Positions 43,917-54,801 of a stretch of DNA of 64,000 nt are shown piece by piece; the first letter of the stretch is position 1, and each line of letters begins with the position of its first letter. Origin of the DNA: Pannonibacter carbonis (lineage in GTDB: Bacteria > Pseudomonadota > Alphaproteobacteria > Rhizobiales > Stappiaceae); the NCBI RefSeq assembly GCF_003012935.1, contig NZ_PUDR01000003.1, positions 1 to 64,000 on the forward strand. Reading direction: 5' to 3'. Under the pieces are notes generated by a model. That model did not search any database. It was not told the origin of the DNA and saw nothing but the letters and a program-made list of their open reading frames with translations. A program made the translations under genes and the position numbers.

Positions 43917-45260
43917 TCAGGCAGCCAGAAGCGCCCGGGCCGCCGCCGCACCGCTCATCATCGCGCCGTGAACAGTTGCGTGGTGGGCGAACAGGCAATG
44001 TTCCCCGGCGAAAAACAGTCGTTTGCCATAGGGCTGCGCGAGGGCGGCATAGTCCTTCGCGCTGCCGCCGGGCAGGGGATGCGAGTACGACCCTTGCGTG
44101 AAAGGATCAGTGCTCCAATTCGAGGCCACGTGCCATGCCTTGCTGCGGTCGATGGCGGGCAGGCGCAGCCGGGAGAGCAGGGCGGAGGCCGCCGCCAGTG
44201 CCGCATCGACGGGCATCTGTTCGAGCGCCCTTGCGCCACGCCCACCGGCGATCAGCATCATGGCGGGCGCCGGCGCCTGGCGCAGGGGATAGAGCCCTGT
44301 CCAGGGCGCAAGCGCAGGATCAGCCGGCAGGATGACATCCACATCCGGCAGGCCACCGGCCAAGGGCACCGCCAGCTTGAACAAGGTGCCCAGCCCGATC
44401 CGCTCCATCGCCTGCCGCCGTGGCCCGAGGCTTGCCCCCGGCAACATGACGTCGCCTGCCTTCAGGACCCCGAGGGGTAGTGCAACGACCACCTGGTCTG
44501 CGCTGTAGAGGCCTGCGGCGGTGATCACATCCAGTCCGTCTCCACGTTCCGCGACTTCTACAACCGGTTCCCCGAGCCGGATGTCGAGCCCTTTGGCCAG
44601 AAGCGCCGGGATCCGGTCATATCCTTCGGTGATCCAGTGATCGCCGCCGCCAAAAGCTGCATCCTCATCAAAACTGCCTGCGTCGAGGTCCTCAAGATCT
44701 GCGCCGAGATCTCCGGTGATCTCAAGCCTCAGAAGAGATGAAACAACAGCTGGCACCGCTTTCCCGTGTTGCGCTTGCATTATCGCCTTTGCCAGGGACA
44801 CCCCGGCAGGGCTGTCTGTGCGGGCATCGATCCGCTCCAGCAAGGCTGTCATCTGGTCTTCGGCCGCCGCAAGCCGCTCAGGCGCAATCGTTCCGCCGCT
44901 GGCATCGAGCGCCAGGGGCCTTGCGTAGGACGTGCGGCGCAATGTCAGCCCGGCTCGTTTGGCAAGGGCCGCAAGCGGGTTATCGGTCAGGCCATGGATC
45001 CAGCCCGCCCCGCGCTCGATGACAAATCCGGCGCTGCGCGTGGTGTCGATCCGTCCGCCGATGCGCGTGCGGGCCTCCACAACGGTGACGTGGTGCCCTG
45101 CATCGGCAATCCGGCGGGCGGCGGCAAGTCCGGCAATGCCGGCCCCCAGGACGAGGATCCGGCGTGCCGGTCTGGCATTGAGGGGCTGTGGGCAGGCTGC
45201 GACGGCTGCGAGTGCGGCAAGCGCCAGGACGAGGCGGCGCCGCCGCCCGTCAGGCAACAT
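43917..45260 (-). CDS. Flavin-containing amine oxidase family protein, exported
   Basis: A 447-aa FAD protein of the monoamine-oxidase type: FAD loop VLGAGIAGLAAARRIADAG, GGRIDTTR, and the C-terminal RLFFAGEHCLFAHHATVHGAMMSG that closes the flavin site. The preferred ATG at 45260 gives an N-terminus with RRRRLVLALAALAAVAAC, a hydrophobic export signal with a possible lipobox (VAAC); an upstream ATG at 45305 would lengthen it by 15 residues. It overlaps the end of the diguanylate cyclase gene by 11 nt and is probably co-transcribed with it. Substrate unknown. Confidence 0.85.
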   Translation of the reverse strand: MLPDGRRRRLVLALAALAAVAACPQPLNARPARRILVLGAGIAGLAAARRIADAGHHVTVVEARTRIGGRIDTTRSAGFVIERGAGWIHGLTDNPLAALAKRAGLTLRRTSYARPLALDASGGTIAPERLAAAEDQMTALLERIDARTDSPAGVSLAKAIMQAQHGKAVPAVVSSLLRLEITGDLGADLEDLDAGSFDEDAAFGGGDHWITEGYDRIPALLAKGLDIRLGEPVVEVAERGDGLDVITAAGLYSADQVVVALPLGVLKAGDVMLPGASLGPRRQAMERIGLGTLFKLAVPLAGGLPDVDVILPADPALAPWTGLYPLRQAPAPAMMLIAGGRGARALEQMPVDAALAAASALLSRLRLPAIDRSKAWHVASNWSTDPFTQGSYSHPLPGGSAKDYAALAQPYGKRLFFAGEHCLFAHHATVHGAMMSGAAAARALLAA

Positions 45261-46827
45261 TGGAGGATTGGTCTGGACGCGGGCGACCGCGCCCTTCGGT
45301 GCCAAACTCTGAGCTCGATGCCGCCACCGGGGCGCGTCCGCGATCGGCTGCCGCCTTCAGCGCCTCCGTGTCCGCATCACCGGCAAAGACAAATGAGCCA
45401 ACCTTCCGCGCCTTTGCCGCATAAAGCGCGGTATCCGCAGCTGCCAGCAGCACTTCGCTGTCGGCAACGCTGATCTGCGCGATGGCAATCCCGAGTGACA
45501 GCCCGAAATGGGCGGTCGTTGTCTCGCTGAGGGGGACGGGGGCCGGAACGGTTAACAGGATCTGCTGTGCCAGGCGCGTCAGCTTCTTGCGATCGCAGAA
45601 TGCCGTGACGAGGATGATGAACTCGTCGCCGCCGAGCCGGCCAACCAGCCCATGCGAGCCGACCGCATCCTCCAGTCGCCGCGCGACCTCACGCAACACT
45701 TCGTCGCCCGCTCCATGGCCGAAACTGTCATTGATGGCCTTGAACCGGTCGAGATCACAGCTGATCAGGGCAAAGGGCCTCGCCGGCAATCCTTCGACGG
45801 CCAGATCAAGGGCGGCGGTGATCTGCAGCCGGTTGGCCAGCCCGGTCAGGATGTCGTGCTGGGCAAGGTGGCTGGCTTCCCGTTCCCGTTCCTCCAGCGC
45901 CTGTGTCAGCCCGCTGATCTTCCAGGCGATCAGCAGCGCCGACACCGCAATAAGGCCGCCGAGCAAGACGATAGCCGGCACGATCATCTGCCACACGTGC
46001 TGCCCCGGGGTCTCGCTCACCCATTGGAAACTGCCAAGCTGCGTGCCGTCCAGTGTCGTCACGGGCAGGCGCGTCAGCCCAAGGTCTATCGATGTCTCGC
46101 GCACGAACCGGATGTCGACAAAGGACAACTGGGCATTCAGATCTGCGACAAAGGCCTCGTCGAGTGCCTTGCCCGAAACCACCACGACCGGGGGACCGGC
46201 CGGCAACTGGACATCGTGATCATCCGGCACGATCGGCATGGCCACAAGCAGTGTGACGACGCCGTCAAGTTCGGCAAACTGGTAAACGGCGCTCTCGTCC
46301 ACCCGCGTCGCCGTCAACGTGCCGGGCGCGTCAAGCGCTGCGCCGTTTGCCGCGTGTTTCTGCGCGGTTGCCTTTGCGATCTGCATCAAGGGCGAGGTCG
46401 CTGCCAGGGGCTTTCGCCGGAAGCTCGCGTCGCCAAGCCGGGATTCAGCGAGCAGGATGCCGGCCGGGTCAACCAGGAAGGCCTGTTCGTGGCCAAAATC
46501 ATACCAGAGCGAGTCGAAAAACTCGTAGCGGACAAAGCCGGAGTTGAAGCGAAGAGAAATATTTTCGACCGACCGGTCCCAGCGCGCCAGCGTGAACTGG
46601 TCACGGGCAATCAGCTGGCTGCGATCGGTGAGGGCATTTTCCAGCAACCGCAATTCGTTGCGCTGTGCCTGTTCGTCTGCCGCACGTGAAGCAATATGCC
46701 CGACAAAGACAAGAGACAGGGTCGCAAGGGCAATGAGAACAGCCGCAAGCAAGTAAACCTGCCGCGTCAGGGTCCAGCGGTGCCGCGCCTTGACAGCGGC
46801 TTTCTCTTTCGTGTCCCGTCGGGGCAC
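45250..46827 (-). CDS. CHASE4-GGDEF diguanylate cyclase, membrane protein
   Basis: A 525-aa protein: first membrane helix about 24-46, a periplasmic CHASE4 sensor domain (about 60-270; includes RDQFTLARWDRSVENIS), a second helix about 281-303, then a GGDEF domain with GGDEF at 399-403 and DLDRFKAINDSFGH. No EAL domain is present, so it should make c-di-GMP in response to an external signal. The start is GTG (46825-46827) with GGGAG about 8 bp upstream. Its last 11 nt overlap the amine oxidase gene. Confidence 0.92.
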   Translation of the reverse strand: MPRRDTKEKAAVKARHRWTLTRQVYLLAAVLIALATLSLVFVGHIASRAADEQAQRNELRLLENALTDRSQLIARDQFTLARWDRSVENISLRFNSGFVRYEFFDSLWYDFGHEQAFLVDPAGILLAESRLGDASFRRKPLAATSPLMQIAKATAQKHAANGAALDAPGTLTATRVDESAVYQFAELDGVVTLLVAMPIVPDDHDVQLPAGPPVVVVSGKALDEAFVADLNAQLSFVDIRFVRETSIDLGLTRLPVTTLDGTQLGSFQWVSETPGQHVWQMIVPAIVLLGGLIAVSALLIAWKISGLTQALEEREREASHLAQHDILTGLANRLQITAALDLAVEGLPARPFALISCDLDRFKAINDSFGHGAGDEVLREVARRLEDAVGSHGLVGRLGGDEFIILVTAFCDRKKLTRLAQQILLTVPAPVPLSETTTAHFGLSLGIAIAQISVADSEVLLAAADTALYAAKARKVGSFVFAGDADTEALKAAADRGRAPVAASSSEFGTEGRGRPRPDQSSNVA

Positions 46828-47155
46828 CGTTGAACTCCCTCGTGGGGTCGTGGGCAGAAACGTTCAACGGTTTTGCCGCACGCCGGATACGTAGGCAGAG
46901 GATAATCCCCTGCCGTTAATTTCCCATACGGAAGATTGGCAAATTTACCGTTAAGGCGCTCAACTTCAGAATACAGAGATTGGCCTAAACGCAATTATTA
47001 AGTGCATCTTGTCTCGAAAATGAGGCAGTTTGATCCTGGCTCCTCGCGGTCTGCGGCGAGCCCAGCAGAAACAGCAACCGGCCTTGCATCCGGACCCGTT
47101 GAGTGGACAGGAGCTCTGAGCCCTTTCTGTGGCTCCGTGTTTCGTCGGGCGGTTC

Positions 47156-47929
47156 CTAGCCGATGCCGAACACCCCGTGCAGCAGGGCCCCGACGGCCCA
47201 GGCGATCCCCGCGGCGGAGATGCCGATGGCGAGGGTCTCGTTGCCTGAACTGAGCCAGCCGCGCGTCGACCAGCGTGACTTGAGTGAGCCGATGCCAAAA
47301 AACGTGAGCGCCGTCAGCCCGGTTGTCACAAGCCCCGGGTTTGCAATCGGATAGCCAAACGAACCAACCAGAAACGGCAGCAGCGGAACCAGTCCACACA
47401 GCACGAAGGCGGTGAAAGTGGCCAACGCTGCGGCCATCGGCTGTCGGTGCCCATCGCTGATGCCGTATTCGCCGGCCAGCATGGTCTCGATCCAAACCTC
47501 GCGCCGTGACGTGATCAGGCTGACCAACTGTTCAAGCTCCGCCCCCGCATAGCCCTTGGCGGCGAAGATCTGGCGGATTTCTTCCTGCTCGCCTTCGGGC
47601 GCAAGCTGGATGTGGCGCTCCTCGACCTGCCGCAGGCGCTGATAGTCTTCGCCCTCAGCCTTGCTGCCGGCATAGTTGGCAGCTGCCATCGAAAAGCCGT
47701 CGGCTAAAAGGTTGGCAAAGCCCAGGATGAGGACGACGGAGGCCGGCAACCCCGCGCCAATCGCGCCTGCGACAATGGCAAAGGTGGTAACGGCGCCGTC
47801 GATGCCGCCATAAATCCAGTCGCGCAGATAGCTGACCTTGGGGCCTTCGGTCAGCCGCCGTGCGATGGCGTCCCGGCTGTGGTCATGTTCCAGCGTGTTG
47901 TGCGGGCTGGACGGCGGAGAGGCTGGCAT
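47156..47929 (-). CDS. VIT1/CCC1-family membrane transporter
   Basis: A 257-aa membrane protein. The motif [21 protein letters not shown] in helix 1 and [22 protein letters not shown] in helix 2 identify the vacuolar-iron-transporter family. A cytosolic helical metal-binding stretch ([22 protein letters not shown]) and three further helices follow. Relatives move Fe2+ or Mn2+. The ATG at 47929 was chosen because frames further upstream overlap the aroG promoter and lack homology. The ribosome site is weak. It is divergent from aroG. Confidence 0.85.
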   Translation of the reverse strand: MPASPPSSPHNTLEHDHSRDAIARRLTEGPKVSYLRDWIYGGIDGAVTTFAIVAGAIGAGLPASVVLILGFANLLADGFSMAAANYAGSKAEGEDYQRLRQVEERHIQLAPEGEQEEIRQIFAAKGYAGAELEQLVSLITSRREVWIETMLAGEYGISDGHRQPMAAALATFTAFVLCGLVPLLPFLVGSFGYPIANPGLVTTGLTALTFFGIGSLKSRWSTRGWLSSGNETLAIGISAAGIAWAVGALLHGVFGIG

Positions 47930-48162
47930 CGGACAACTCGTGGCTTGCGCGGCAGGGGCGCTGGCGGTTAACTCTTCAGCCCGGCTTCTTGCGAGGCCAG
48001 GAAGCGGCCTTACCTGTGGTCTTGCTACCCGGACCGGTGTATAAGCCGCACGTTTCCTCCACTTCATGTAGGGTGGGCGAAACAATGTTATCAAGGGAAG
48101 GTATCTGGGCCGGACGAAAGACGGAATAGGCACAAGCCCGGACGGTAGTTGGAGAATGTGTG

Positions 48163-49542
48163 ATGGCGGAGAAGTGGACCCCGGACAGCTGGAGATCAAA
48201 ACCGATCCAGCAGGTGCCGGATTATCCCGATGCTCAGGCGCTCGCTGATGTCGAGAAGCGCCTGTCGACCTATCCGCCGCTTGTTTTTGCAGGCGAGGCG
48301 CGCGCACTGAAGCGCCAGCTTGCGGATGTTGCGGCGGGCCGTGCTTTCCTCCTCCAGGGTGGAGATTGCGCCGAGAGCTTTGCAGAACATCACCCGGATC
48401 ACATTCGTGACTTCTTCCGCGTCTTCCTGCAGATGTCGGTTGTCCTGACCTATGCCGCCGCCCAGCCGGTGGTGAAGGTCGGCCGCATCGCCGGCCAGTT
48501 CGCCAAGCCCCGCTCGTCCAACATCGAGAAGCAGGGCGATGTCGAGCTGCCGAGCTACCGCGGTGACATCATCAACGATATCGCCTTCACGCCGGAAAGC
48601 CGCATCCCGGATCCGAACCGCCTGTCGATGGCCTACCGCCAGTCGGCTGCGACGCTGAACCTTCTGCGCGCCTTCGCCCAGGGTGGCTTTGCCAACCTCG
48701 ACCAGGTGCATCGCTGGATGCTGGGCTTCGTCAAGGACAGCCCGCAGTCGCACCGCTATCAGGAACTGGCGGATCGGATTTCCGAATCCCTGTCCTTCAT
48801 GCGCGCCTGCGGCGTCTCGCCGGACAGTGTGCCGCAGCTGCGCTCGACGGATTTCTTCACCAGCCACGAGGCGCTGCTGCTCGGCTACGAGCAGGCCTTC
48901 ACCCGCATCGATTCCACGTCTGGCGACTGGTACGCCACCTCCGGCCACATGCTGTGGATCGGCGACCGCACACGTCAGCCGGACCATGCCCATGTGGAAT
49001 TCTTCCGCGGCATCAAGAACCCGATCGGCCTGAAGTGCGGCCCCTCGCTGACCGCTGACGGTCTGCTGAAGCTGATCGACACGCTGAACCCGGACAATGA
49101 GGCCGGCCGTCTGACGCTGATCTGCCGCTTCGGCGCCGACAAGGTGTTCGAGCATCTGCCGCAGCTCATTCGCGCCGTCGAGCGCGAAGGCCGCACCGTC
49201 GTGTGGTCCTGCGACCCGATGCATGGCAACACCATCACCGCTGGCGGCTACAAGACCCGTCCGTTCGACCGGATCCTCAAGGAAGTGGAAGCCTTCTTCG
49301 CCGTGCACCGCGCGGAAGGCACCCATGCCGGCGGCATCCATGTCGAGATGACTGGCCGCAATGTCACCGAATGCACCGGCGGCGCCCACGCGCTCACCGC
49401 CGAGCAGCTCGGTGACCGCTACCACACCCACTGCGACCCGCGCCTCAATGCCGACCAGGCCATCGAACTGGCCTTCCTCGTCGCCGAGAACCTGAAGAAG
49501 GAACGCGAAGGCCGCACCGACAAGATGGTCGTCAACGGCTGA
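48163..49542 (+). CDS. aroG: Class II 3-deoxy-7-phosphoheptulonate (DAHP) synthase
   Basis: A 459-aa plant-type (class II) DAHP synthase, with [19 protein letters not shown] at the start and [37 protein letters not shown] and [13 protein letters not shown] later in the sequence. It joins phosphoenolpyruvate and erythrose-4-phosphate in the first step of the shikimate pathway. The ATG at 48163 follows GGAG; a GTG directly before it is in frame but less likely. The gene is monocistronic, ended by a clear terminator. Confidence 0.95.
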   Translation: MAEKWTPDSWRSKPIQQVPDYPDAQALADVEKRLSTYPPLVFAGEARALKRQLADVAAGRAFLLQGGDCAESFAEHHPDHIRDFFRVFLQMSVVLTYAAAQPVVKVGRIAGQFAKPRSSNIEKQGDVELPSYRGDIINDIAFTPESRIPDPNRLSMAYRQSAATLNLLRAFAQGGFANLDQVHRWMLGFVKDSPQSHRYQELADRISESLSFMRACGVSPDSVPQLRSTDFFTSHEALLLGYEQAFTRIDSTSGDWYATSGHMLWIGDRTRQPDHAHVEFFRGIKNPIGLKCGPSLTADGLLKLIDTLNPDNEAGRLTLICRFGADKVFEHLPQLIRAVEREGRTVVWSCDPMHGNTITAGGYKTRPFDRILKEVEAFFAVHRAEGTHAGGIHVEMTGRNVTECTGGAHALTAEQLGDRYHTHCDPRLNADQAIELAFLVAENLKKEREGRTDKMVVNG

Positions 49543-49569
49543 CACATCGCCGGCATGGTTGAATAACGA

Positions 49570-49600
49570 GGGCGAGCCACCAGGCTCGCCCTATTTGTTT
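49570..49600 (+). terminator. Rho-independent terminator of aroG
   Basis: A perfect 9-bp stem GGGCGAGCC / GGCTCGCCC (49570-49578 with 49583-49591, ACCA loop) is followed by TATTTGTTT, 28 bp past the aroG stop. Confidence 0.9.
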
Positions 49601-49766
49601 GCGGTGCGGCAGCGCACTGGAGACGCAGCGTTATATTGTGGAAAACACCTAGATACCCCGTGAAACCGGTCTTTTCTGCGATTGGTATTTCCAACAGGGG
49701 AAAACGTAATCTTGCCTTAACGGAAGATCGCCTAAGGACAGCGCAGCAAGCCCGTGGGAGGGTGAG

Positions 49767-50381
49767 ATGCGAACTCGGCTGGACATCAGCAACCTGTCGT
49801 TCCTGATCGTCGACGACAACATGCACATGCGTCAGATCCTGCGCTCGATCCTGGCCGGATTCGGGGCCCGGCGGATCTATGACGCGGCTGACGGGGCGGA
49901 TGGTCTGGAGATCGTCATCGACCGGCGGCCGGACCTTGTGCTCTGCGATTGGCTCATGACCCCGGTCTCCGGGGTTGATTTCCTGAATCTGATCCGCGCC
50001 GACAAGGACAAGTCCCTGGCGACCACGCCGGTTGTGATCGTCACAGCGCATGCCCGCAAACCGGTGATCCTCGAGGCAATCCGGATCGGCATTCACGGTT
50101 TTGTCGCCAAGCCCGTTGCCCCTGCCGTCCTGTACAACCGGATAGAGACCGCGCTTGTGTATCAGGACCAGCATGGCCGGTCGCGAGGTTCCCTGCGGCT
50201 TCCAGGCACCCGCCCGCTCGACATCCGTGGTCGTGAGGTGATCGACCTGTCACGTCACTCCGAGCCATCGGATCCCACCCCGATCAAGGCCCCGACCAAG
50301 GCCCAGAAGCACACCGTGAAACCGGCTGCAGCGCAACGCCAGAGCGAGGTCGATCAGCAGCCGGGCCTCGCCTTTCTTTGA
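49767..50381 (+). CDS. CheY-like response regulator with C-terminal extension
   Basis: A 204-aa protein. Residues about 10-130 are a receiver domain with the acidic pair Asp16/Asp17 (LIVDDN), phosphoacceptor Asp61 (LVLCDWLM), Thr93 (VIVTAHA) and Lys114 (FVAKPV). The remaining ~75 residues are low-complexity, Lys/Pro/Gln-rich, with no output domain. It may act by protein contact in the manner of CheY-type or flagellar-switch regulators. The kinase is not encoded nearby. GGGAGG-type ribosome site upstream. Confidence 0.9.
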   Translation: MRTRLDISNLSFLIVDDNMHMRQILRSILAGFGARRIYDAADGADGLEIVIDRRPDLVLCDWLMTPVSGVDFLNLIRADKDKSLATTPVVIVTAHARKPVILEAIRIGIHGFVAKPVAPAVLYNRIETALVYQDQHGRSRGSLRLPGTRPLDIRGREVIDLSRHSEPSDPTPIKAPTKAQKHTVKPAAAQRQSEVDQQPGLAFL

Positions 50382-50432
50382 AGCTGACAGCGCCGATTGC
50401 CAGCTTCTGCGCGGTGCGCTACTGCTTTGCCC

Positions 50433-52115
50433 ATGACCGACGCCTCCCTTGCCTCCGCCTCCCGCCTCCGCCTTGCCACTGCCCAGCTCAACCCCGTCGT
50501 GGGCGACATCAAGGGCAACGCTGCCCTCGTCCGCGCCGCGCGTGCTGAGGCGGCCGCCGGCGGGGCGCATCTCCTGCTTCTGTCAGAGCTGTTCCTCGCC
50601 GGCTACCCGACCGAGGATCTGGTGCTGAAGCCCGCCTTCGTCCGCGCCTGCCGCGAGGCGGCCGAGGATCTGGCGAAGGACACCGCCGACGGCGGACCGG
50701 CCGTTCTCGTCGGCCTGCCCTGGTCCGACGGGGAGGGCGTGCACAATTCCGTCGCCCTGCTCGATGGCGGGCGTATCGCCGCTGTCCGGCACAAGGTCGA
50801 CCTGCCCAATTACGGCGTCTTTGACGAGAAGCGCGTCTTCACCCCGGGGCCGCTGCCTGGCCCGGTCGAGTTCCGCGGCCTGCGCCTCGGCCTGCCGATC
50901 TGCGAGGACGCCTGGACCGACGAGGTCATCGAGTGCCTGACCGAAACCGGCGCCGAGATCCTGCTGATCCCCAATGCCTCGCCCTACTGGGCCGGCAAGG
51001 CGGAAGAGCGGCTGCAGGTCATGGTTGCCCGCGTGGTCGAGAGCGGCCTGCCGCTGGTCTATTGCAACCAGGTCGGCGGCCAGGACGAGTTGGTCTTCGA
51101 CGGCGCTTCCTTTGCCCTCAACGCCGACCGCAGCCTCGCCTTCCAGCTGCCGCAGTTCGCAAGCCTGATCTCCGTCACCGACTGGGAGCGCGACGGGGAG
51201 GGCAGCTTGCGCTGCGTTTCCGGTCCCGTCCATCCGCTGCCGGCCCGCGAGGAAGCCAACTGGCTCGCCTGTGTCCAGGGCCTGTGCGACTATGTCGACA
51301 AGAACCGGTTCCCCGGCGTCGTGCTCGGCTTGTCCGGCGGCATCGATTCGGCCGTCTGCGCCGCCATGGCCGTCGATGCGCTGGGCGCTGACCGGGTGCA
51401 TGGCATCATGATGCCCTATCGCTACACCTCGAGCGACAGCCTGCGCGATGCGAAAGCCAGCGCCGACGCGCTCGGCCTGCGCTACGACATCGTGCCGATC
51501 GAGGCCCCGATGACCGGCTTCACCGAGGTTCTCGCCCCGCTCTTTGCCGGCCGCGCCCCGGACATCACGGAAGAGAACCTGCAGTCGCGCAGCCGTGGCG
51601 TCATCCTCATGGCGGTCTCGAACAAGTTCGGCGCCATGGTCCTGACCACCGGCAACAAGTCGGAAATGTCGGTCGGCTACGCCACGCTCTACGGCGACAT
51701 GAACGGCGGCTACAACCCGATCAAGGATCTCTACAAGACCGAGGTCTACCGTCTGGCCGCCTGGCGCAACCTGAACTGCCCTGATGGCTTGAAGGGGCCG
51801 ACCGGCGAGGTCGTGCCAGCGGGTGTCATCACCAAGGCGCCCTCGGCGGAGCTGCGCGAGAATCAGACCGACCAGGACAGCCTGCCGCCCTATGACGTGC
51901 TCGATGCCATCCTTGAGGGCCTTGTCGAGAACGAGCTGTCCGTGGCCGAGATCGAGGCCAAGGGCTACGACCGCGCCACCATCCAGCGCGTCGAGCACCT
52001 GCTTTACATCGCCGAGTACAAGCGCCGCCAGGCCCCTCCCGGAGTCAAGATCACCCGCCGCAACTTCGGCCGCGACCGCCGCTACCCCATCACCAACCGC
52101 TTCCGCGACCGCTAA
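50433..52115 (+). CDS. nadE: Glutamine-dependent NAD+ synthetase
   Basis: A 560-aa two-domain enzyme. The N-terminal nitrilase-type glutaminase half (about 10-270) has LSELFLAGYPTEDL (Glu), the Lys of RHKVDLPNYGVFDE and the nucleophile Cys in LPICEDAWTDE. The C-terminal NAD+ synthetase half has the PP-loop LGLSGGIDSAVCA and TTGNKSEMSVGY. It amidates nicotinic acid adenine dinucleotide with ammonia from glutamine. The ATG at 50433 begins MTDASLAS; earlier in-frame sequence lacks homology. Confidence 0.95.
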   Translation: MTDASLASASRLRLATAQLNPVVGDIKGNAALVRAARAEAAAGGAHLLLLSELFLAGYPTEDLVLKPAFVRACREAAEDLAKDTADGGPAVLVGLPWSDGEGVHNSVALLDGGRIAAVRHKVDLPNYGVFDEKRVFTPGPLPGPVEFRGLRLGLPICEDAWTDEVIECLTETGAEILLIPNASPYWAGKAEERLQVMVARVVESGLPLVYCNQVGGQDELVFDGASFALNADRSLAFQLPQFASLISVTDWERDGEGSLRCVSGPVHPLPAREEANWLACVQGLCDYVDKNRFPGVVLGLSGGIDSAVCAAMAVDALGADRVHGIMMPYRYTSSDSLRDAKASADALGLRYDIVPIEAPMTGFTEVLAPLFAGRAPDITEENLQSRSRGVILMAVSNKFGAMVLTTGNKSEMSVGYATLYGDMNGGYNPIKDLYKTEVYRLAAWRNLNCPDGLKGPTGEVVPAGVITKAPSAELRENQTDQDSLPPYDVLDAILEGLVENELSVAEIEAKGYDRATIQRVEHLLYIAEYKRRQAPPGVKITRRNFGRDRRYPITNRFRDR

Positions 52116-52183
52116 CCGGGCCAGTTGCCCTTGACGCCTCTTGTGAGGGGAGTGCAGGCTCGGGCTCCCTCCCGGAGTGAGTG

Positions 52184-53389
52184 ATGTCCTTCCTCTCCTT
52201 TTTGGGCCGCAATGCCCGCTGGCTCGGTGCAGCCTTTGTGCTCACCGCCTTTTCCGGCTTCGGCCAGACCTTTTTCATCTCCCTGTCCGCCGGTGACCTG
52301 CGGCAGACCTTCGGGCTGAGCCATGGCGAGCTCGGCTCGCTCTACATGCTCGCCACCCTCGGATCGGCCCTCACCCTGCCCACCCTTGGCCGGACGCTGG
52401 ACCGTTTTACCGTGCCCCAGGTGGCGGCCGGTGTGATGCTGGCCCTCGGCGGCTTCTGTCTTCTCATGGCGCTGACGCCGCATGTGGCCGTTTTGGCCTT
52501 TGCGCTCTATGGCCTGCGCCTGTTCGGGCAGGGCATGATGTCGAACACGGCCATGACGGCGACAGGGCGCTGGTTCGACGCGCAGCGGGGCAGGGCGGTG
52601 GCCGTGGTCGGGCTCGGCTATCCCGTCTCGGAGGCGCTGCTGCCGATCACCTTCGTCACGCTTTCGGCGCTGATCGGCTGGCGCCAGACCTGGGGGCTCG
52701 CCGCTGCGGTGATGGTGCTTGCCGTGCTGCCATTGGTGCTGCTGCTCCTGAGGAAGGAGCGCGTGCCGCAGGCGCAGGATCTGGCGCGCGCGGGAACCGC
52801 GCCGCGCAACTGGAGCCGGGCGGAAGTGCTGCGCGACCCGCTGTTCTACGTGGTCAGCGCCGGTGTCCTTGCCCCGCCGTTCATCGCAACGGCCATCCTG
52901 TTCCACCAGGTCTATCTCACCGAGCTGCGCGGCTGGCCGAAGGAACTGTTCGCGCTGGCCTTCATGGTCATGTCTGCCACCGCCGTGCTGTCCTCGCTGG
53001 TGCTCGGCGGCCTGATCGACCGGTTTTCCGCCCGCGCCCTGATGCCCTTCATGCTGGTGCCGCTCACTGCCGGATGTCTGGTGCTGGCGCTGGTGCACCA
53101 GCCTGCCGGTGTTTTCGCCTTCATGGCGCTGCTTGGCCTCTCCAATGGCTTCGTCGCCACCTTCACCGGTGCGCTGTGGCCGGAGCTGTACGGGACAGCA
53201 CATCTGGGCGCGATCCGCTCGGTGGTCTTTGCCGTGATGGTCTTTGCCTCCGCCCTTGGCCCCGGCCTCACCGGCTGGCTCATTGACCTGAGCGTACCCT
53301 TCGACCTGCAAATCCTCGGCATGGGCCTCTACTGCCTTGCCATGATCGGAGCGCTGACCGCCGCATCGCGGATCCTGAAGCGGCGCTGA
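52184..53389 (+). CDS. MFS transporter
   Basis: A 401-aa membrane protein with about 12 predicted helices in two halves of six and a charged loop in the middle ([15 protein letters not shown], about 190-215). The loop after helix 2 has the partial MFS signature GRTLDRF, repeated as GGLIDRF in the second half. The family is the major facilitator superfamily, here of the MFS_1 (anion/drug-type) kind; substrate unknown. The ATG at 52184 follows CGGAGTGAGTG and a GTG directly before it is in frame. It lies between nadE and gltX in the same direction. Confidence 0.88.
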   Translation: MSFLSFLGRNARWLGAAFVLTAFSGFGQTFFISLSAGDLRQTFGLSHGELGSLYMLATLGSALTLPTLGRTLDRFTVPQVAAGVMLALGGFCLLMALTPHVAVLAFALYGLRLFGQGMMSNTAMTATGRWFDAQRGRAVAVVGLGYPVSEALLPITFVTLSALIGWRQTWGLAAAVMVLAVLPLVLLLLRKERVPQAQDLARAGTAPRNWSRAEVLRDPLFYVVSAGVLAPPFIATAILFHQVYLTELRGWPKELFALAFMVMSATAVLSSLVLGGLIDRFSARALMPFMLVPLTAGCLVLALVHQPAGVFAFMALLGLSNGFVATFTGALWPELYGTAHLGAIRSVVFAVMVFASALGPGLTGWLIDLSVPFDLQILGMGLYCLAMIGALTAASRILKRR

Positions 53390-53433
53390 GGCCCATCTTA
53401 TCCCTTGTCCCGATCCCGCAGCCGGGATACCTC

Positions 53434-54801
53434 ATGGCCATGACCGTCACAGTCCGCTTTGCGCCCTCGCCGACGGGCCTCATTCACATCGGCAACACCC
53501 GCACCGCCCTTCTCAACTGGCTCTTCGCGTGCCGGAACGGGGGGCGGTTCATCCTGCGTTTCGACGACACGGATCTGGAGCGCTCGCGCGAGGAATATGC
53601 GCAGGCGATCGCCGCCGATCTCGACTGGCTTGGCCTCAGGCCGGATGCCGTCTATCGCCAGTCGGACCGCGGGGCGCTTTATGCTTCTGCGGCAGAGACC
53701 TTGAAGGCGGCAGGCGTGCTGTATCCCTGCTACGAGACCGCCGACGAGCTGGAACGCCGCCGCACCCGGGCCCGTGCGCTCGGCCGCCCGCCTGTCTATG
53801 ACCGCGCGGCGCTTAAGCTCACTCCGGAGGACCGCGCCCGGCTGGAAGCGGAAGGCCGCAGGCCGCACTGGCGGTTCCTGCTGCCCAACCATGAAGGTGA
53901 TCCTCTGGCGCCCCGGCGCACCGACGTCACCTGGGATGACCTCTGCCGGGGACCGCAGGCCATCGACCTCGCCTCCCTGTCCGATCCGGTGCTGGTGCGT
54001 GAGGATGGCACTTGCCTCTACACCTTCACCTCCGTGGTCGACGATGCGGATCTGGCCATCACCCACGTCATCCGCGGCGAGGATCATGTGGCCAACTCCG
54101 CCGTGCAGATCGCCCTGTTCCGGGCGCTGGGCGCCGAGCCGCCGGTGCTGGCTCACCACAATCTCCTGACCACCGCCGATGGCGAGGGCCTGTCAAAGCG
54201 GAAGGGGGCCTTGTCGGTATCCTCCCTGCGCGAGGCCGGGCTCGAGCCCATGGCGCTGGCGTCGCTTGCCGTCCTCACGGGCACGTCACAGGCCGTTGAG
54301 GCTGTCGCCTCCCTTGATGCGCTGGCGGACAAGCTGGATCTTGCCGGCATTTCCAAATCCTCGGCCAAGTTTGATCCGGCCGAACTCGAAACGCTCAACG
54401 CCCATCTCGTCCATGCCCTGGCCTTCGCGGATGTGACCGGCCGGCTGACCGCCCTTGGCATCGGCGGCGGCGAAGCCTTCTGGCTCGCCGTGCGCGACAA
54501 CTGTGTCAAGGTTGCCGATGCCGCGCTCTGGTGGCGCGTTGTGGCCGGCGAAATCACGCCGGTGATCGCCGGGGAAGACCGGGATTACATCACCAGCGCC
54601 CGTGCACTGCTGCCGGAGGGCGAGGTGACGCCGATGACCTGGAAGGCCTGGACCGAGGCGCTGAAAGGGGCAACGGGCCGCAAGGGCAAGGGCCTGTTCA
54701 TGCCGCTGCGCCAGGCGCTGACCGGCCATGACCATGGCCCGGACATGAACGCGCTGCTGCCGCTTATCGGTCGGGATAGAATTTTGGCCCGACTTGCCTG
54801 A
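53434..54801 (+). CDS. gltX: Glutamate--tRNA ligase
   Basis: A 455-aa class I synthetase with HIGN (of [15 protein letters not shown]) and the KMSKS counterpart LSKRKGA. It is short compared with the ~470-500 of standard GltX and matches the second GltX (GltX2) found in many alphaproteobacteria. Such bacteria lack glutaminyl-tRNA synthetase, and one of the two enzymes may charge tRNA-Gln for later amidation; which role this one plays is not readable. The last 38 nt overlap, tail to tail, the DUF2865 gene on the other strand. Confidence 0.93.
   Translation: MAMTVTVRFAPSPTGLIHIGNTRTALLNWLFACRNGGRFILRFDDTDLERSREEYAQAIAADLDWLGLRPDAVYRQSDRGALYASAAETLKAAGVLYPCYETADELERRRTRARALGRPPVYDRAALKLTPEDRARLEAEGRRPHWRFLLPNHEGDPLAPRRTDVTWDDLCRGPQAIDLASLSDPVLVREDGTCLYTFTSVVDDADLAITHVIRGEDHVANSAVQIALFRALGAEPPVLAHHNLLTTADGEGLSKRKGALSVSSLREAGLEPMALASLAVLTGTSQAVEAVASLDALADKLDLAGISKSSAKFDPAELETLNAHLVHALAFADVTGRLTALGIGGGEAFWLAVRDNCVKVADAALWWRVVAGEITPVIAGEDRDYITSARALLPEGEVTPMTWKAWTEALKGATGRKGKGLFMPLRQALTGHDHGPDMNALLPLIGRDRILARLA

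Noticed and set aside
42395-43951. Long minus-strand frames opposite gor (and similarly opposite aroG at 48196-49545 and nadE at 50583-51998)
   Set aside because: The plus-strand genes are full-length enzymes with intact motifs. The opposite frames are composition artefacts.
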